Shown: piece by piece, positions 18,636 to 27,400 of the stretch
Position numbering within the stretch: position 1 is the first letter of the stretch
Layout: every line of letters starts with the position of its first letter
Source of the DNA: Halorussus aquaticus
GTDB lineage: Archaea; Halobacteriota; Halobacteria; Halobacteriales; Haladaptataceae
Direction of reading: 5' to 3'
Assembly (NCBI RefSeq): GCF_024218795.1
Contig: NZ_CP100403.1
Span: 186,001 to 250,000, forward strand
Length of the DNA: 64,000 bases
Program-made: the position numbers and the translations under genes
The notes under the pieces: model-generated
Told to the model about the DNA's origin: nothing
The model's database searches: none
Seen by the model: only the letters and a program-made list of their open reading frames with translations

Positions 18636-19904
18636 TTATCCCGGGGATGCACCTGTTCCCAGATAGTCGTCAATTTCGGAAAGTGCCTCAGTCGCAACAT
18701 CACCGAGTTCCCCAGCCTCGATATGCGAATACCGTTCGCGAACCATCTCCTCGGAGTTGTCCAAGTACCGGGCAGCGACAGTGTACCCGAACGCCCGAAC
18801 GAGGACCTCTCCCATCCCACGTCGACCGCCGTGAGGGGCGAGATAGTCGTGTTTCGGATGGTCGATGTCGATCTCTGCGGCCTCTGAGAGTCGCTGGAGA
18901 ATCGACCGTGCGCCGTCCGTCGTGATCGACGGCGGTCGCACGTCCTCATCGAGCGCCAATAAGAGGTCACGAGCGAACTCGCTACGTCTATCGTCGATTG
19001 TATCCGGGTGTTTCCCTCGGTCGGCCAGCTCGTCCTGTACGAGCGTCGCAAGCGTCCGCTGGTCGAACGTCGAAAACACCGGCCAGCGGTCCGTCGGCGG
19101 GTCCATCAGCTTGCGGTAGCTCCGCAGGGGCGAGATCACCGGGTCGGGGAGACTGGCGGCGTCCCACTGCTGTTTCTTCCGGTAGACGTCCATACTCCCG
19201 TCGTCGAGGGAGAGGTCCTCCCAGCGGACGCCGCGCCGGCGCGGATCGTTTGGGTCTCGAAGGAGTTCCCCGACCCGAACGGCGGTGTACGCGAGAACGA
19301 ACACCAGCGCCCGGTCACGAGCCGCCTTCAGCGCCGCGTAGCGCGCTCGCTGTTTGTCGAGGGGGTCAGTATCCTCCGAGAGGGTCGTGTACGCCTCGAC
19401 GGCGTCGCGGGCCCGTTCGTCGACGTGGCGGGTGAAGGCGTGGCGCTGCTCGGACGTCCAGGCCTGCTGGTCGCCGGGCTTGCGGCCGTCGTCTTCGGGA
19501 AGTGGAGCCATCGCACTCGCCCGCTGAGCGTAGTGGGCCTCGAGGTAACCCTCGTTGACGCACCAGCCACACCACGCAGAGATATAGCGGTAATAGGTTT
19601 GTACGGTATTCTGCTTGAGCCCGCGATCACCGGCGAGGTGCCGGGCGTACTCCCGGAAGACGCGTTCGTCGAGGTCCTCAAAGGTGGGTTTGCGGTCGAC
19701 GTCGTCGGTAGTGATACCGGTCCAGTCGTCGTCACCGCGGTCGCCGGCGGCCCACTCGGCGAACCGCTCGAGCTCGCGCGCCGCGTTGCGTCGGTAGTTC
19801 CCGCCATCGCCACCCCGGCCTTTCCCCTTGTCCTGCAGGTAGCGCTCGAAGCTGTCGTCGAGCGGTGTCGAACCATCGCGTGTCGATGAGGTGTTCTGAT
19901 TCAT
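18636..19904 (-). CDS. Tyrosine recombinase / integrase
   Basis: A 422-residue recombinase. The N-terminal core-binding domain spans about 15-135 (RYLQDKGKGRGGDGGNYRRN to HYAQRASAMAPL). The catalytic domain shows Arg210 in YTAVRVGELL, the box II HGGR at 358-361 and the nucleophile Tyr392 in ERYSHIE. It belongs to the haloarchaeal phage/plasmid integrase type. It sits 55 bases from the permease-Usp gene, at the border between the transport block and the plasmid-type region. It could therefore have installed one of them, or resolve replicon dimers. No flanking tRNA or direct att repeat was seen. Confidence 0.85.
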   Translation of the reverse strand: MNQNTSSTRDGSTPLDDSFERYLQDKGKGRGGDGGNYRRNAARELERFAEWAAGDRGDDDWTGITTDDVDRKPTFEDLDERVFREYARHLAGDRGLKQNTVQTYYRYISAWCGWCVNEGYLEAHYAQRASAMAPLPEDDGRKPGDQQAWTSEQRHAFTRHVDERARDAVEAYTTLSEDTDPLDKQRARYAALKAARDRALVFVLAYTAVRVGELLRDPNDPRRRGVRWEDLSLDDGSMDVYRKKQQWDAASLPDPVISPLRSYRKLMDPPTDRWPVFSTFDQRTLATLVQDELADRGKHPDTIDDRRSEFARDLLLALDEDVRPPSITTDGARSILQRLSEAAEIDIDHPKHDYLAPHGGRRGMGEVLVRAFGYTVAARYLDNSEEMVRERYSHIEAGELGDVATEALSEIDDYLGTGASPG

Positions 19905-19913
19905 ACGGTTTCG

Positions 19914-20519
19914 TCACGGGAGCAGGTGGTCGTCCAGAATATCACTACAATCAATCGGGATCGCCTCCCACGCAGCTTTCACGGCGTTGTATCCGGTCCA
20001 GCCCTCACGTTCCAACATCTCGCCGCACGCTTCGCAGAACTCGCGACGCGAAATTAGCTCGTTGTCGTAAAGAATGTAGAACAAAAACGGCGGTGTCACG
20101 ACACGGATATCTTCGTCTTGGTCGTCGACAGCACGACGAATCGAGCGCCGGCCCGCCGCGTCCATCAAGATGACGTAGTCAACGGCCCCCGGGTTCTGTA
20201 GCACTTCCTGTCGGAGCGATTCCTCGCCGGCGTCCGCTCCGTGGGGACGGGGGACGCTCGTCACCTGGGTGAGCGGTGTTTCGTTATCCTCGAGCGCATC
20301 GAGCGCGGTACGGCTCCCGTAATGAAGCCGGTACGGACGGCTTCCCTCTGGCGCTGTCTCGCGTGTGTTCTCGACGTGTCGCTTGAGTTCCTGTTTGCAA
20401 ACGTTTGTCGTCGTGAGGCCGATTTGGTCGGTTATCTCGGTCCACAAGGGGCTGTTCGCGACGGCAATCAGCGCGTCCGTATCGACCAAGATCGGATACC
20501 GAGTGTCGTCACTTGCCAT
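19914..20519 (-). CDS. PIN-domain toxin-like nuclease
   Basis: A 201-residue protein with a PIN start, YPILVDTDALIAVANSP (catalytic Asp in VDTD). Further acidic positions follow in a central PGAVDYVILMDAAG, with a C-terminal extension rich in Cys and aromatic residues. It starts directly after the antitoxin stop (adjacent codons), as in VapBC-like pairs. By family it would cleave RNA when free of its partner. It is immediately downstream of the integrase start (10 bases), so addiction of the mobile region is plausible. Confidence 0.7.
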   Translation of the reverse strand: MASDDTRYPILVDTDALIAVANSPLWTEITDQIGLTTTNVCKQELKRHVENTRETAPEGSRPYRLHYGSRTALDALEDNETPLTQVTSVPRPHGADAGEESLRQEVLQNPGAVDYVILMDAAGRRSIRRAVDDQDEDIRVVTPPFLFYILYDNELISRREFCEACGEMLEREGWTGYNAVKAAWEAIPIDCSDILDDHLLP

Positions 20520-20831
20520 TTAGACGAGATAGTCACTAGTGTCATCCTTGGCAGCCTCACGGAAATCGCCAATGTCCTCTTCGAGCAGGTCGAACTCTTC
20601 ACCGAGGAGCACGCGAGCAGCGTCCTCCGAGAGGTCGCCCGCTGAATAGCGTTCGTAAATCGCGATCTTGTCGTCGTCCGTCATCGCTCGCCGAAGCATC
20701 TGAGTGAGCCCTTCGCGTGCGAGTTCACTAATGTTGATTCCGCCCAGATGGACGGAATCGAGTTCGTTCGCCGCCTCTTTGAGCGGCCCAGCACGGAATT
20801 TGATCGTATCGTCAAGCGATTCCTGGCTCAT
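20520..20831 (-). CDS. Antitoxin partner of PIN protein
   Basis: A 103-residue acidic protein starting MSQESLDDTIKFRAGPLKEA. A ribbon-helix-helix-like N-terminus (DTIKFRAGPLKEAANELDSV) is followed by LARYSAGDLS-type helices (AIYERYSAGDLSEDAARVLL), seen in antitoxins of PIN toxins. The frame extends to 20873, but the first 14 residues are not protein-like. The gene abuts the PIN gene. Confidence 0.65.
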   Translation of the reverse strand: MSQESLDDTIKFRAGPLKEAANELDSVHLGGINISELAREGLTQMLRRAMTDDDKIAIYERYSAGDLSEDAARVLLGEEFDLLEEDIGDFREAAKDDTSDYLV

Positions 20832-20959
20832 GATACGAATTACGCGGGGCAGAGTGATAAGTTGTTCCCCCATGTGTGAACACGTGGGTGGGTGGCGAGC
20901 TTCTATCGAGCGTAGAGGTTCGCGTTCGGATCACCACCTGGATGTGGGACCGACATCCG

Positions 20960-21487
20960 TTAGCTGTTGGCCTCGGCAGGCTCTGTCGTCGGAGCGAGGA
21001 AGTCCCATTCGCGGATGGCGAAGCCAACGATCTGGATACGCCGCTGAAGGTGCTCCCACTCGCGGGCGATCTCACGGCGCCGGTCTTCCTCGTCGGAGTC
21101 AAGGGACTCGTCGGCGAGCGTTCCACGAAGCTGGTTCGGTGACTCGACGCCGAATTCGTCCTCCCAGTCGCGAATCTGCGTCTTCATATCGGCGAGACGG
21201 TCCGTGAGCTCCTCGACAGTGTGCCCGCTGTCTCGGAGGCGCATCGCCTCCTGCATCGCTTGGCGGCGGTAATCAGGGTAATACGTCGTGTGAGTGCCGC
21301 TTTCGTCACGATGGAGGATCCCATCGTCGACGAGGCGTTCGAGGACGCGTTTGGTTGGTTCGTGTGACCAGCCCGCTTCGGAGGCGATCCAGTTGGCCGT
21401 CCGCGGCTCCGACAGCTGCCGGGCGACCATCCGCACGCGGTCTTCGCCCGTAGTCTGTTGATTCCGTAGTCCAGTATCTTCTGTCAT
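20960..21487 (-). CDS. HTH regulator, DUF7342-like
   Basis: A 175-residue protein with an N-terminal winged helix (TANWIASEAGWSHEPTKRVL, 31-50) and VDDGILHRDE. A helical C-terminus contains WEDEFGVESPNQLRGTLADE. It shows clear family similarity to 56823-57374, including the DRVRMVARQLSEPRTA block. Members are usually encoded beside a small TumE-like partner. Here none follows, only the PIN antitoxin 128 bases downstream, so it may be an orphan or control the PIN module. The assignment to DUF7342 is from memory of haloarchaeal proteins. Confidence 0.65.
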   Translation of the reverse strand: MTEDTGLRNQQTTGEDRVRMVARQLSEPRTANWIASEAGWSHEPTKRVLERLVDDGILHRDESGTHTTYYPDYRRQAMQEAMRLRDSGHTVEELTDRLADMKTQIRDWEDEFGVESPNQLRGTLADESLDSDEEDRRREIAREWEHLQRRIQIVGFAIREWDFLAPTTEPAEANS

Positions 21488-21557
21488 ATCCTACTATCAA
21501 CGCGATTTCTTAATATAGGTTGAGATGGATAGTTCTATATCGACATCAGGGGATGGG

Positions 21558-22085
21558 TCACCGAAATTCGTTGGCGGTGATCGTCTCGAGATACTCGACG
21601 CTGACGTACCGGAATTCGATTCGGTCGCTGAAGCCGTGTTGAGGGAGGAGCGTCTCGGCCGCGCGTCCAGCCGGTTTGTCCGTCGTTAGGAGAACAACGT
21701 GGTCTGCCTCCCCAGTGTCGAGTACTTGAGCAGCAAGCCCAACGAGTGCCGTGTCCGCTTTCTCGGTGACATCCTCGTCGCGGTCGGTCTCGTTGGCGAT
21801 GAATCGGCGCGCTTCGTCCATCACTGTCGAGACGAGTGGATTGGTGTAGTCGAGCTCGTCGGCGACGACGATCCACCCCTCCTCGAATCCATCGGGATAG
21901 GGAATGTTCCCCGAGGGATACTCGTCCGCTGCAGGATCGCCCCCGAGCTCTTCGTAGACGCGCTGCGGGATACGCAATGAGACACCGGCCTGTCGGAGTG
22001 CCCGACGAAGCCGTTGAAATTTGTCCTTGTCCGGGCCACCACACCGTACAAAGACGCCGGTATCGGCGATATAGACCGTCGTCAT
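21558..22085 (-). CDS. PIN-domain toxin
   Basis: A 175-residue protein that starts MTTVYIADTGVFVRCGGPDK (PIN Asp8). It has VYEELGG (conserved Glu), DTALVGLAAQVL and VVLLTTDKPAGRAAETLL, the usual PIN acidic positions. Its start overlaps the HTH gene stop by four bases (ATGA). The same two-gene design with related sequences occurs at 54318-55567. It probably acts as an RNase toxin neutralised by the HTH partner. Confidence 0.75.
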   Translation of the reverse strand: MTTVYIADTGVFVRCGGPDKDKFQRLRRALRQAGVSLRIPQRVYEELGGDPAADEYPSGNIPYPDGFEEGWIVVADELDYTNPLVSTVMDEARRFIANETDRDEDVTEKADTALVGLAAQVLDTGEADHVVLLTTDKPAGRAAETLLPQHGFSDRIEFRYVSVEYLETITANEFR

Positions 22086-22618
22086 GCAGCCGCGTCGGCG
22101 TACTCGGTCGCAACCGGTTCCAGCGCCTGGAGGATGATCTCGGCCTCAAGCGGTGAGAGGTCAAGCTCCCGGGCCGCAATCCGATGGTTGACCGTGCCGT
22201 CGACGTACTCGTAGGCGTACTCGAGGGCGACAGCAAGGCTGTCGAGGCCATGACGCTCGATGTAGACGTCGACGTCCTCGTCCTCCTCTCGGCGGGCGAC
22301 GGCTGCAATAAGGGCCGGCGTGATCGTTTGGGTCTCGCCGTCCGTCGAGAGCGTGAGTGCAATCGACTCGGCGTCGTATTTATACGGTCGCTGATCACGG
22401 GTTTTCTCCACTAAGCCAGCTGTTTCGAGGTTCTGCACGTAGTCGTAGGTGGTCCCTTGTGGGATATCGAGCTCGTCGACGATCTCGGAAACGGTGACGG
22501 GGCCGTGCTGCAAGATGTAGGCGTACAGCCGAGCGAGTGCCGGCGTCTCGAGAAGGTCGACGACCGTCTGCAGCTGCTGAATAGGTGGTCGACCTGACCG
22601 GGGCGGCGAGTGCGCCAT
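22082..22618 (-). CDS. HTH antitoxin/regulator of PIN module
   Basis: A 178-residue protein. The winged helix spans about 15-75 (LLETPALARLYAYILQHGPV, then VSEIVDELDIPQGTTYDYVQ and NLETAGLV). An effector region follows, with ITPALIAAVARREED and YIERHGLDSLAVALEYAYEY. It is paralogous to 54318-55028 (LNQPALARVYVYVCYWGPV, IVDELD/VMDDLDL). It is first in the operon and overlaps the PIN gene. It is a likely autorepressor and antitoxin. Confidence 0.72.
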   Translation of the reverse strand: MAHSPPRSGRPPIQQLQTVVDLLETPALARLYAYILQHGPVTVSEIVDELDIPQGTTYDYVQNLETAGLVEKTRDQRPYKYDAESIALTLSTDGETQTITPALIAAVARREEDEDVDVYIERHGLDSLAVALEYAYEYVDGTVNHRIAARELDLSPLEAEIILQALEPVATEYADAAA

Positions 22619-22965
22619 CTCGATTACGAATTATAGATAATTCGTGATAAGACTTCCGGCGATGGATCGGAACTCGCAACCAGTCCAATACCCGCAGAGA
22701 GACAGCCGCTTGCTGCGGCTCAACCCCGGGGGAAGCGGCGTCGTGAGGCGGTTGCAGCATTCGTGCTTCACCGACGGCGGCGGGGTACTTCAATCTGGTC
22801 GTGATTATTCGTGTAATCACGTCCAGACGCTTATTTGCCTGAAGTGCCGAATCCCGGCGGTAGAAGTGTTAGTAGCCAAGAAACCGGATTTATAAATTAT
22901 ATGTCGCTATACTAAAACTGAGCCGGCGGTCTCAACTGAGTCCACCGTATAGAGGCGGAATCAGA
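22619..22965. other. Intergenic region between HTH-PIN module and par locus
   Basis: No gene supported. It contains a perfect inverted repeat, GTGATTA/TAATCAC (22801-22807 and 22814-22820), with a six-base loop. An imperfect stem AGCCGC...GCGGCT lies near 22705. The region could hold a terminator or an insertion-element end. Confidence 0.35.
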
Positions 22966-23029
22966 CTATTCTGAGGTTGCTGCTGGGGTATTGTAGAATA
23001 GTTTTCTATTTTGGAATAGTACGCTATTC
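22966..23029. repeat. CTATTC/GAATAG hexamer cluster downstream of par operon
   Basis: Four copies of the hexamer occur in 64 bases: CTATTC at 22966 and 23024, and its complement GAATAG at 22996 and 23014. The last copy overlaps the stop codon of the small partition gene. The same hexamers cluster upstream of parA, which makes them candidate centromere or partition-protein sites. Confidence 0.55.
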
Positions 23030-23425
23030 AGTCGATTCTGAAGAAGCAGACTCGCGGGCTTGTTCGAACCGTTCGGCCACTTCGTCTACGAGATCTTCCT
23101 CCACGACGGTTCGGAGAAGAGCATCAGTCATTTCCCGAACGACGATGTTCTGGTAGCCCTGCTGGTTGAGCTCGCGTTCCAGTTCATACTTCAGCCAGGA
23201 ATCGAAGTCCTCGATCGTAGCCTCCCGGGCGTAGAAAGGCCGCTGTTTAGCGGCCTCATAGCTGAACGCTGAATCTGTCATCGGGTTTTGTCGTTCGACG
23301 GGTTCCTGAGAGGGCGTCTCCTCGTCGCCTTCCGATTCAGACGCGTCATCCGTATCCTGGGGTTCGTCGTCCGGTTCATCTTCGAGTGTCTCCCCGAGGT
23401 CGGCAAACGGATCGTCGTCAGCCAT
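23024..23425 (-). CDS. Small partner of ParA (putative centromere-binding protein)
   Basis: A 133-residue protein. It has a very acidic, disordered N-terminus (MADDDPFADLGETLEDEP...) and a compact C-terminal domain, ATIEDFDSWLKYELERELNQ followed by IVVREMTDALLRTVVEEDLV. It overlaps the end of parA by eight bases. The position after ParA and the small size fit a ParB-type or other DNA-binding adaptor of type Ib partition systems. It shows no homology I can name with certainty. Confidence 0.6.
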   Translation of the reverse strand: MADDDPFADLGETLEDEPDDEPQDTDDASESEGDEETPSQEPVERQNPMTDSAFSYEAAKQRPFYAREATIEDFDSWLKYELERELNQQGYQNIVVREMTDALLRTVVEEDLVDEVAERFEQARESASSESTE

Positions 23426-24356
23426 GGCGGACCACCTCCCCAGCCTCAACGATGTGCGCCAACTCGTCGAAACACTGCAACTGGTCACAGTCAGGGTCGT
23501 AGTCCAGCAGGGGTTTGCGCTCGCCGTAGGCCTTCGTGATGCTGGTACGGTCACGGATGCCCGGTGATGGTTTGAGATCGCCGGCGTCGACAGCCTCCCA
23601 GTCCGTGATTCTCGCGAAATTCGGGATGCGGTCCTGAAGGTTATCGTGCGAGTTGAGACGTTCGAGGAGCTGTCGATCCTGAGTCTGCTGGTCGATACGG
23701 CCGCTCAACATGTTCGGAACCAGCGACAGGACGTCGACGTCCATATGCTGCCGAAGCGGGGAGATCTGTCGCTCGATGGTTCGCTCCAAGCCGGCCATCG
23801 CCTCGTTCCCAGGAGCGAGCGGAAGCACGAGATTCGCTGTCGCGACGAGCGCGTTGTCCGTGAGTCGGGACCGGTACGCCGGCGAATCCGTGACGATATA
23901 GTCGTACGTATCACCGAGGAGTGGGTCGACGACTTCCCGTTTGAGCAGCGCAGAGGGTTGGAACACGTCGCCCACGACGATCTCCCGCTCGACCTGTTCT
24001 AAATCCTCGCTGGACGGGAGAATATCGAACTCGTAGCTGGTATCGTAGACAACAGAAGTCGGGTCAGCATCGTCGAAGAAGACGTCGCCGATTGTTTCCT
24101 CGGTGTTGTGATACTGGTCGTCAAAACCCAGCCCAACGGACGCGTGACCGTTCGGGTCAAGATCGATGAGGAGGACATCGTGTTCGTGTGCGGCCAGCTG
24201 TCGGGCGAGGTTGACCGCAATCGTCGATTTTCCGACGCCCCCCTTAAGCATACAAACCGAAACAGCCCGAAAGTTGCCGTCGGTCTGTACCGAATCATAT
24301 GGGCTATTCGGGCTATTCGTTCTATCTATGCTATTCTCGCTATCTGAGCCACTCAT
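23418..24356 (-). CDS. parA: ParA partition ATPase
   Basis: A 312-residue ATPase with the deviant Walker A motif MLKGGVGKSTIAVNLARQL near residues 36-54. The Walker A' block is VLLIDLDPNGHASVGLGF, and YDYIVTDSPAYRSRLTDNAL follows further on. It starts at MSGSDSENSIDR. By family it positions and segregates replicon copies. The promoter and first codons lie inside a dense CTATTC/GAATAG cluster, so ParA or its partner may autoregulate and bind there. Confidence 0.88.
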   Translation of the reverse strand: MSGSDSENSIDRTNSPNSPYDSVQTDGNFRAVSVCMLKGGVGKSTIAVNLARQLAAHEHDVLLIDLDPNGHASVGLGFDDQYHNTEETIGDVFFDDADPTSVVYDTSYEFDILPSSEDLEQVEREIVVGDVFQPSALLKREVVDPLLGDTYDYIVTDSPAYRSRLTDNALVATANLVLPLAPGNEAMAGLERTIERQISPLRQHMDVDVLSLVPNMLSGRIDQQTQDRQLLERLNSHDNLQDRIPNFARITDWEAVDAGDLKPSPGIRDRTSITKAYGERKPLLDYDPDCDQLQCFDELAHIVEAGEVVRHG

Positions 24357-24467
24357 ACTATTCAGCAGTATCAACTCCTCTCAACTTAACTCTGTGGTGA
24401 ATAGTCCGAATAGTATTCTATTCCAAAGCTATACGCTATTCCAGAATAGTTTACTACTCTAGAATAG
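24304..24467. repeat. CTATTC/GAATAG iteron cluster at parA promoter and 5' end
   Basis: Ten copies of one hexamer occur in 164 bases. Forward CTATTC starts at 24304, 24313, 24331, 24358, 24418 and 24436. The complement GAATAG starts at 24399, 24408, 24444 and 24462. Several are in inverted pairs. The first three lie in the parA coding sequence, where they also give unusual Asn/Ser-rich codons. It is a likely parS centromere and autoregulatory site. Confidence 0.6.
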
Positions 24468-24492
24468 TTAGGATAGAATCAGTAAACGTGGC

Positions 24493-27400
24493 TTAGGAGA
24501 CGAGCTCCAACATAGAGCGAAGTTCAGATTCGATATCAGTCAGTTCACTCCGTTGCCACTCAAACCGTTCTTCGACCCCAACATCGGTAAACCGGAGTGA
24601 AGCACGAACCTGCCGGGCGGGATCGTGCTGGAAGAGCGCGAGAGCGTAGGCAAGCATTTGCGGCCGATAGTGGTCAGCGAGGGTATCAGTCGTCGTCGAC
24701 GAAAGATCGTTCGTCTTGTAGTCGATGATATGATACGCATCAGGAGTGACCAGAAGACGGTCAATATCACCCACTATGCGGGAGTCATCAAGACGAGCGA
24801 CAACTGAGTACTCGTCATAGGTCGCTTCGAGTGGGAGGTCCGCCTCAGTTTCATCGACGAACCGGATCGCATCCTGGGCATGGCTCACGGCCGCTTGGAG
24901 ATCGTCATCCGTCGGTTCTTCGCTCCCCATACGACTCAATTGACGAATAAACGAGGGCCACTCTTCTCGTGGGGGACGGAGCTCATTGAGCCGATGGACA
25001 ACAGTTCCGAAGGTGGTGGGACTCAATCCGACTGTCCCATCCCCCGACGTGTAGCTGTGTCCGTCTTCGGAGGCATCCGCAACAGCACTGACGAGGGTCG
25101 TCGCGGCAACGCGAACGGCAGCCTGACGTTCCGGCGGGGAAGGGACAGTAATCGCAGGGTCTAACTCTTCAGTCGGAGCCTCAGATTGCCATTCAACCGG
25201 CCGAGGTGGCGCCTGAATGGTGTATTGGGCATCACCAATTCGAGCGTCTGTAGCTCCATCGTGAAACGTCTCAGCGACTAGCTCATGGTCGTCAAACAGA
25301 ATGGGCTGGAGCCAATCCCGCCATCGACTGGCGTCGTCGAAATCATCTGGCTCACCGAGTTCGATGTGGCCAGACTCATCGATATCGATGTCGTGTGTTC
25401 CACACAGCAGCAGGTGGTCCCGAGTTCGGGTACAGGCCACGTAGAGCAGTCGTTTGGATTCCGCACGCTCTTGCGGGAGCGAGCGACGATCGGCATATTC
25501 GTGGACTGCCGTCTTCTCGATTGCGAACGCATCGTTGGGGTGGGGAGCACCTACTGCAGGAATCGGTGGGGCATCAGTCGTCCCCTCGACGAGGCGGACA
25601 TAGCCGTGGTCGTCAACGGACCGCCCGAAATTGAGGTCACTTCCGAGATCGGGGACAGTGACGATTGGGAACTCAAGTCCCTTCGCGGCGTGAATCGTCA
25701 TTATCCGAACGCCCTCAACATCACCCGGAATGTCAGCCTCTCCTTCTCGGGGGTCAATCTCGGTTTGGCGGTCGATCCGGTGGAGTAACCCAGCAGCTGT
25801 GTGAACACCGTTCTCACTCCAAGTTCGAACCTGGTCGCGAAATTTCTCGACGTTCGCGACGGCCTGCTGACTGCGTTCGTCAGCACTCACACTCGCCAGA
25901 TACCCCGTGTCGTCGATCACCCGGGACAACAGACGATTCCACGGGAGCACACCATCCTCAGACGGCATCGCACAGCCACTAAGGGTCCGCCACGAAGTGA
26001 GGAGGTCGAAAGCATCCGCGAGCTGTGGATCGTCCGTCTCGGCGAGTGCATCCCACACTGAATCGGCCTCTGCGACAGCTGGTGCGAGGCGGTCATCGGT
26101 GAATCGGAACAGCGGCGACCGAAGCACCCCGTAGAGGGAGACGTCGTCCTGTGGATCACCGAGTACTCGAAGCAGGTTCGTGAGCGCCTGGACCTCAGGC
26201 GTATCGTAGAACCCGACGCCACCGACGACAGTGTAGGGGATGTCGTACTCTTCGAGGGCGCGCTGATACCGATCCAGATGGGTTCGCCGGCGAAGGAGGA
26301 TCGCCGTGTCGTCCGGCGTAGCGTCGCGATGATCACCCGTGTCGGGGTCTTGGACTGTCGGCGGATCGTCGAACAGGTGGGTCAGTCGAGCAGCGAGTGC
26401 TTGCGCCTCGGCCTCGATGGTGTGGTCCAGCGCACCTTCGGCGACCGGATGGTCGTCGCCGAAGAGTTCCGCCGCAGTGTCGGCATCGTCGGGCACAGCG
26501 AGATACTCGACACTCCCGGTAAGTCCCTCGATGTCCTCGACACGGTCACGTTGCGTGGTCAACTCCTGTGGTGGCGCTTCGTAGGGTTCGTGCGTATCAC
26601 CCTCCGACTGGAACAGGTACTCGAAGAGTTCGTTCAAGAACGACAGCGGCTCATCCAGCGTCCGGAAGTTCCCAGAGAGTTCGAGCGCCGTCGGACTCTC
26701 GGCCTCGCTGTCGGGGACATCGTCGACCCCACGGGCTTCGTTGACGGCCCGAAGTTCCGCTCTCGCCGCTCCAAACGTCGTTACGTCGGCGCCACGGAAT
26801 CCGTAGATACTCTGTTTCTCGTCGCCGACCAGGAAGACGCTCGACGCCGTCTGCTCGTCGACGCCCGTGAGGAGCTTGACCAGCTCCCACTGGCGCGGGT
26901 CCGTGTCCTGGAACTCGTCGACCATCACGGCCGCAAACTGGTCTCGAAGCCGCTCCGTGACGGCATCGTTCGCTCGCAAGAACTCAAGGGTGGTCTCGAT
27001 CACGTCGGGAAAGTCGAGCGTATCGCGGCGCTCCTTCTCGTCGGTGTAGGCTGCGAGGACGGCGTCGAAGACCCGCATCAGAGCCAGTGCGTAGTGGGCG
27101 CTGTTCGATTCGAGTTCACCGGGCGTCGTCTCGACTGCATCCGCGTGCGGTTCGACGGCCGCGATGACCGCGTCGATGACGTCCTTCAGGTCGTCGTAGA
27201 CGTCACCGTACTCATCCCACTCGTCCCGGTCACCGACGACGTACCCCGAACTGCTGTACAGGCCGCCGTTCTTCTTCTCACAGTCCTCGTAGAGCTCGAG
27301 GATTGCCCGCTGACAGTCGCGAGGATCGCTTTCCTCCGGGTCGGCAGGGAGTGTCGTCGCGACCTCGGTGAAGGTCCGGTAGGCCCCAAGGCCGTCCTCG

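Noticed and set aside
19008..19889. 293-residue forward frame
   Set aside because: Shadow of the tyrosine recombinase, whose catalytic R, HxxR and Y residues are present.
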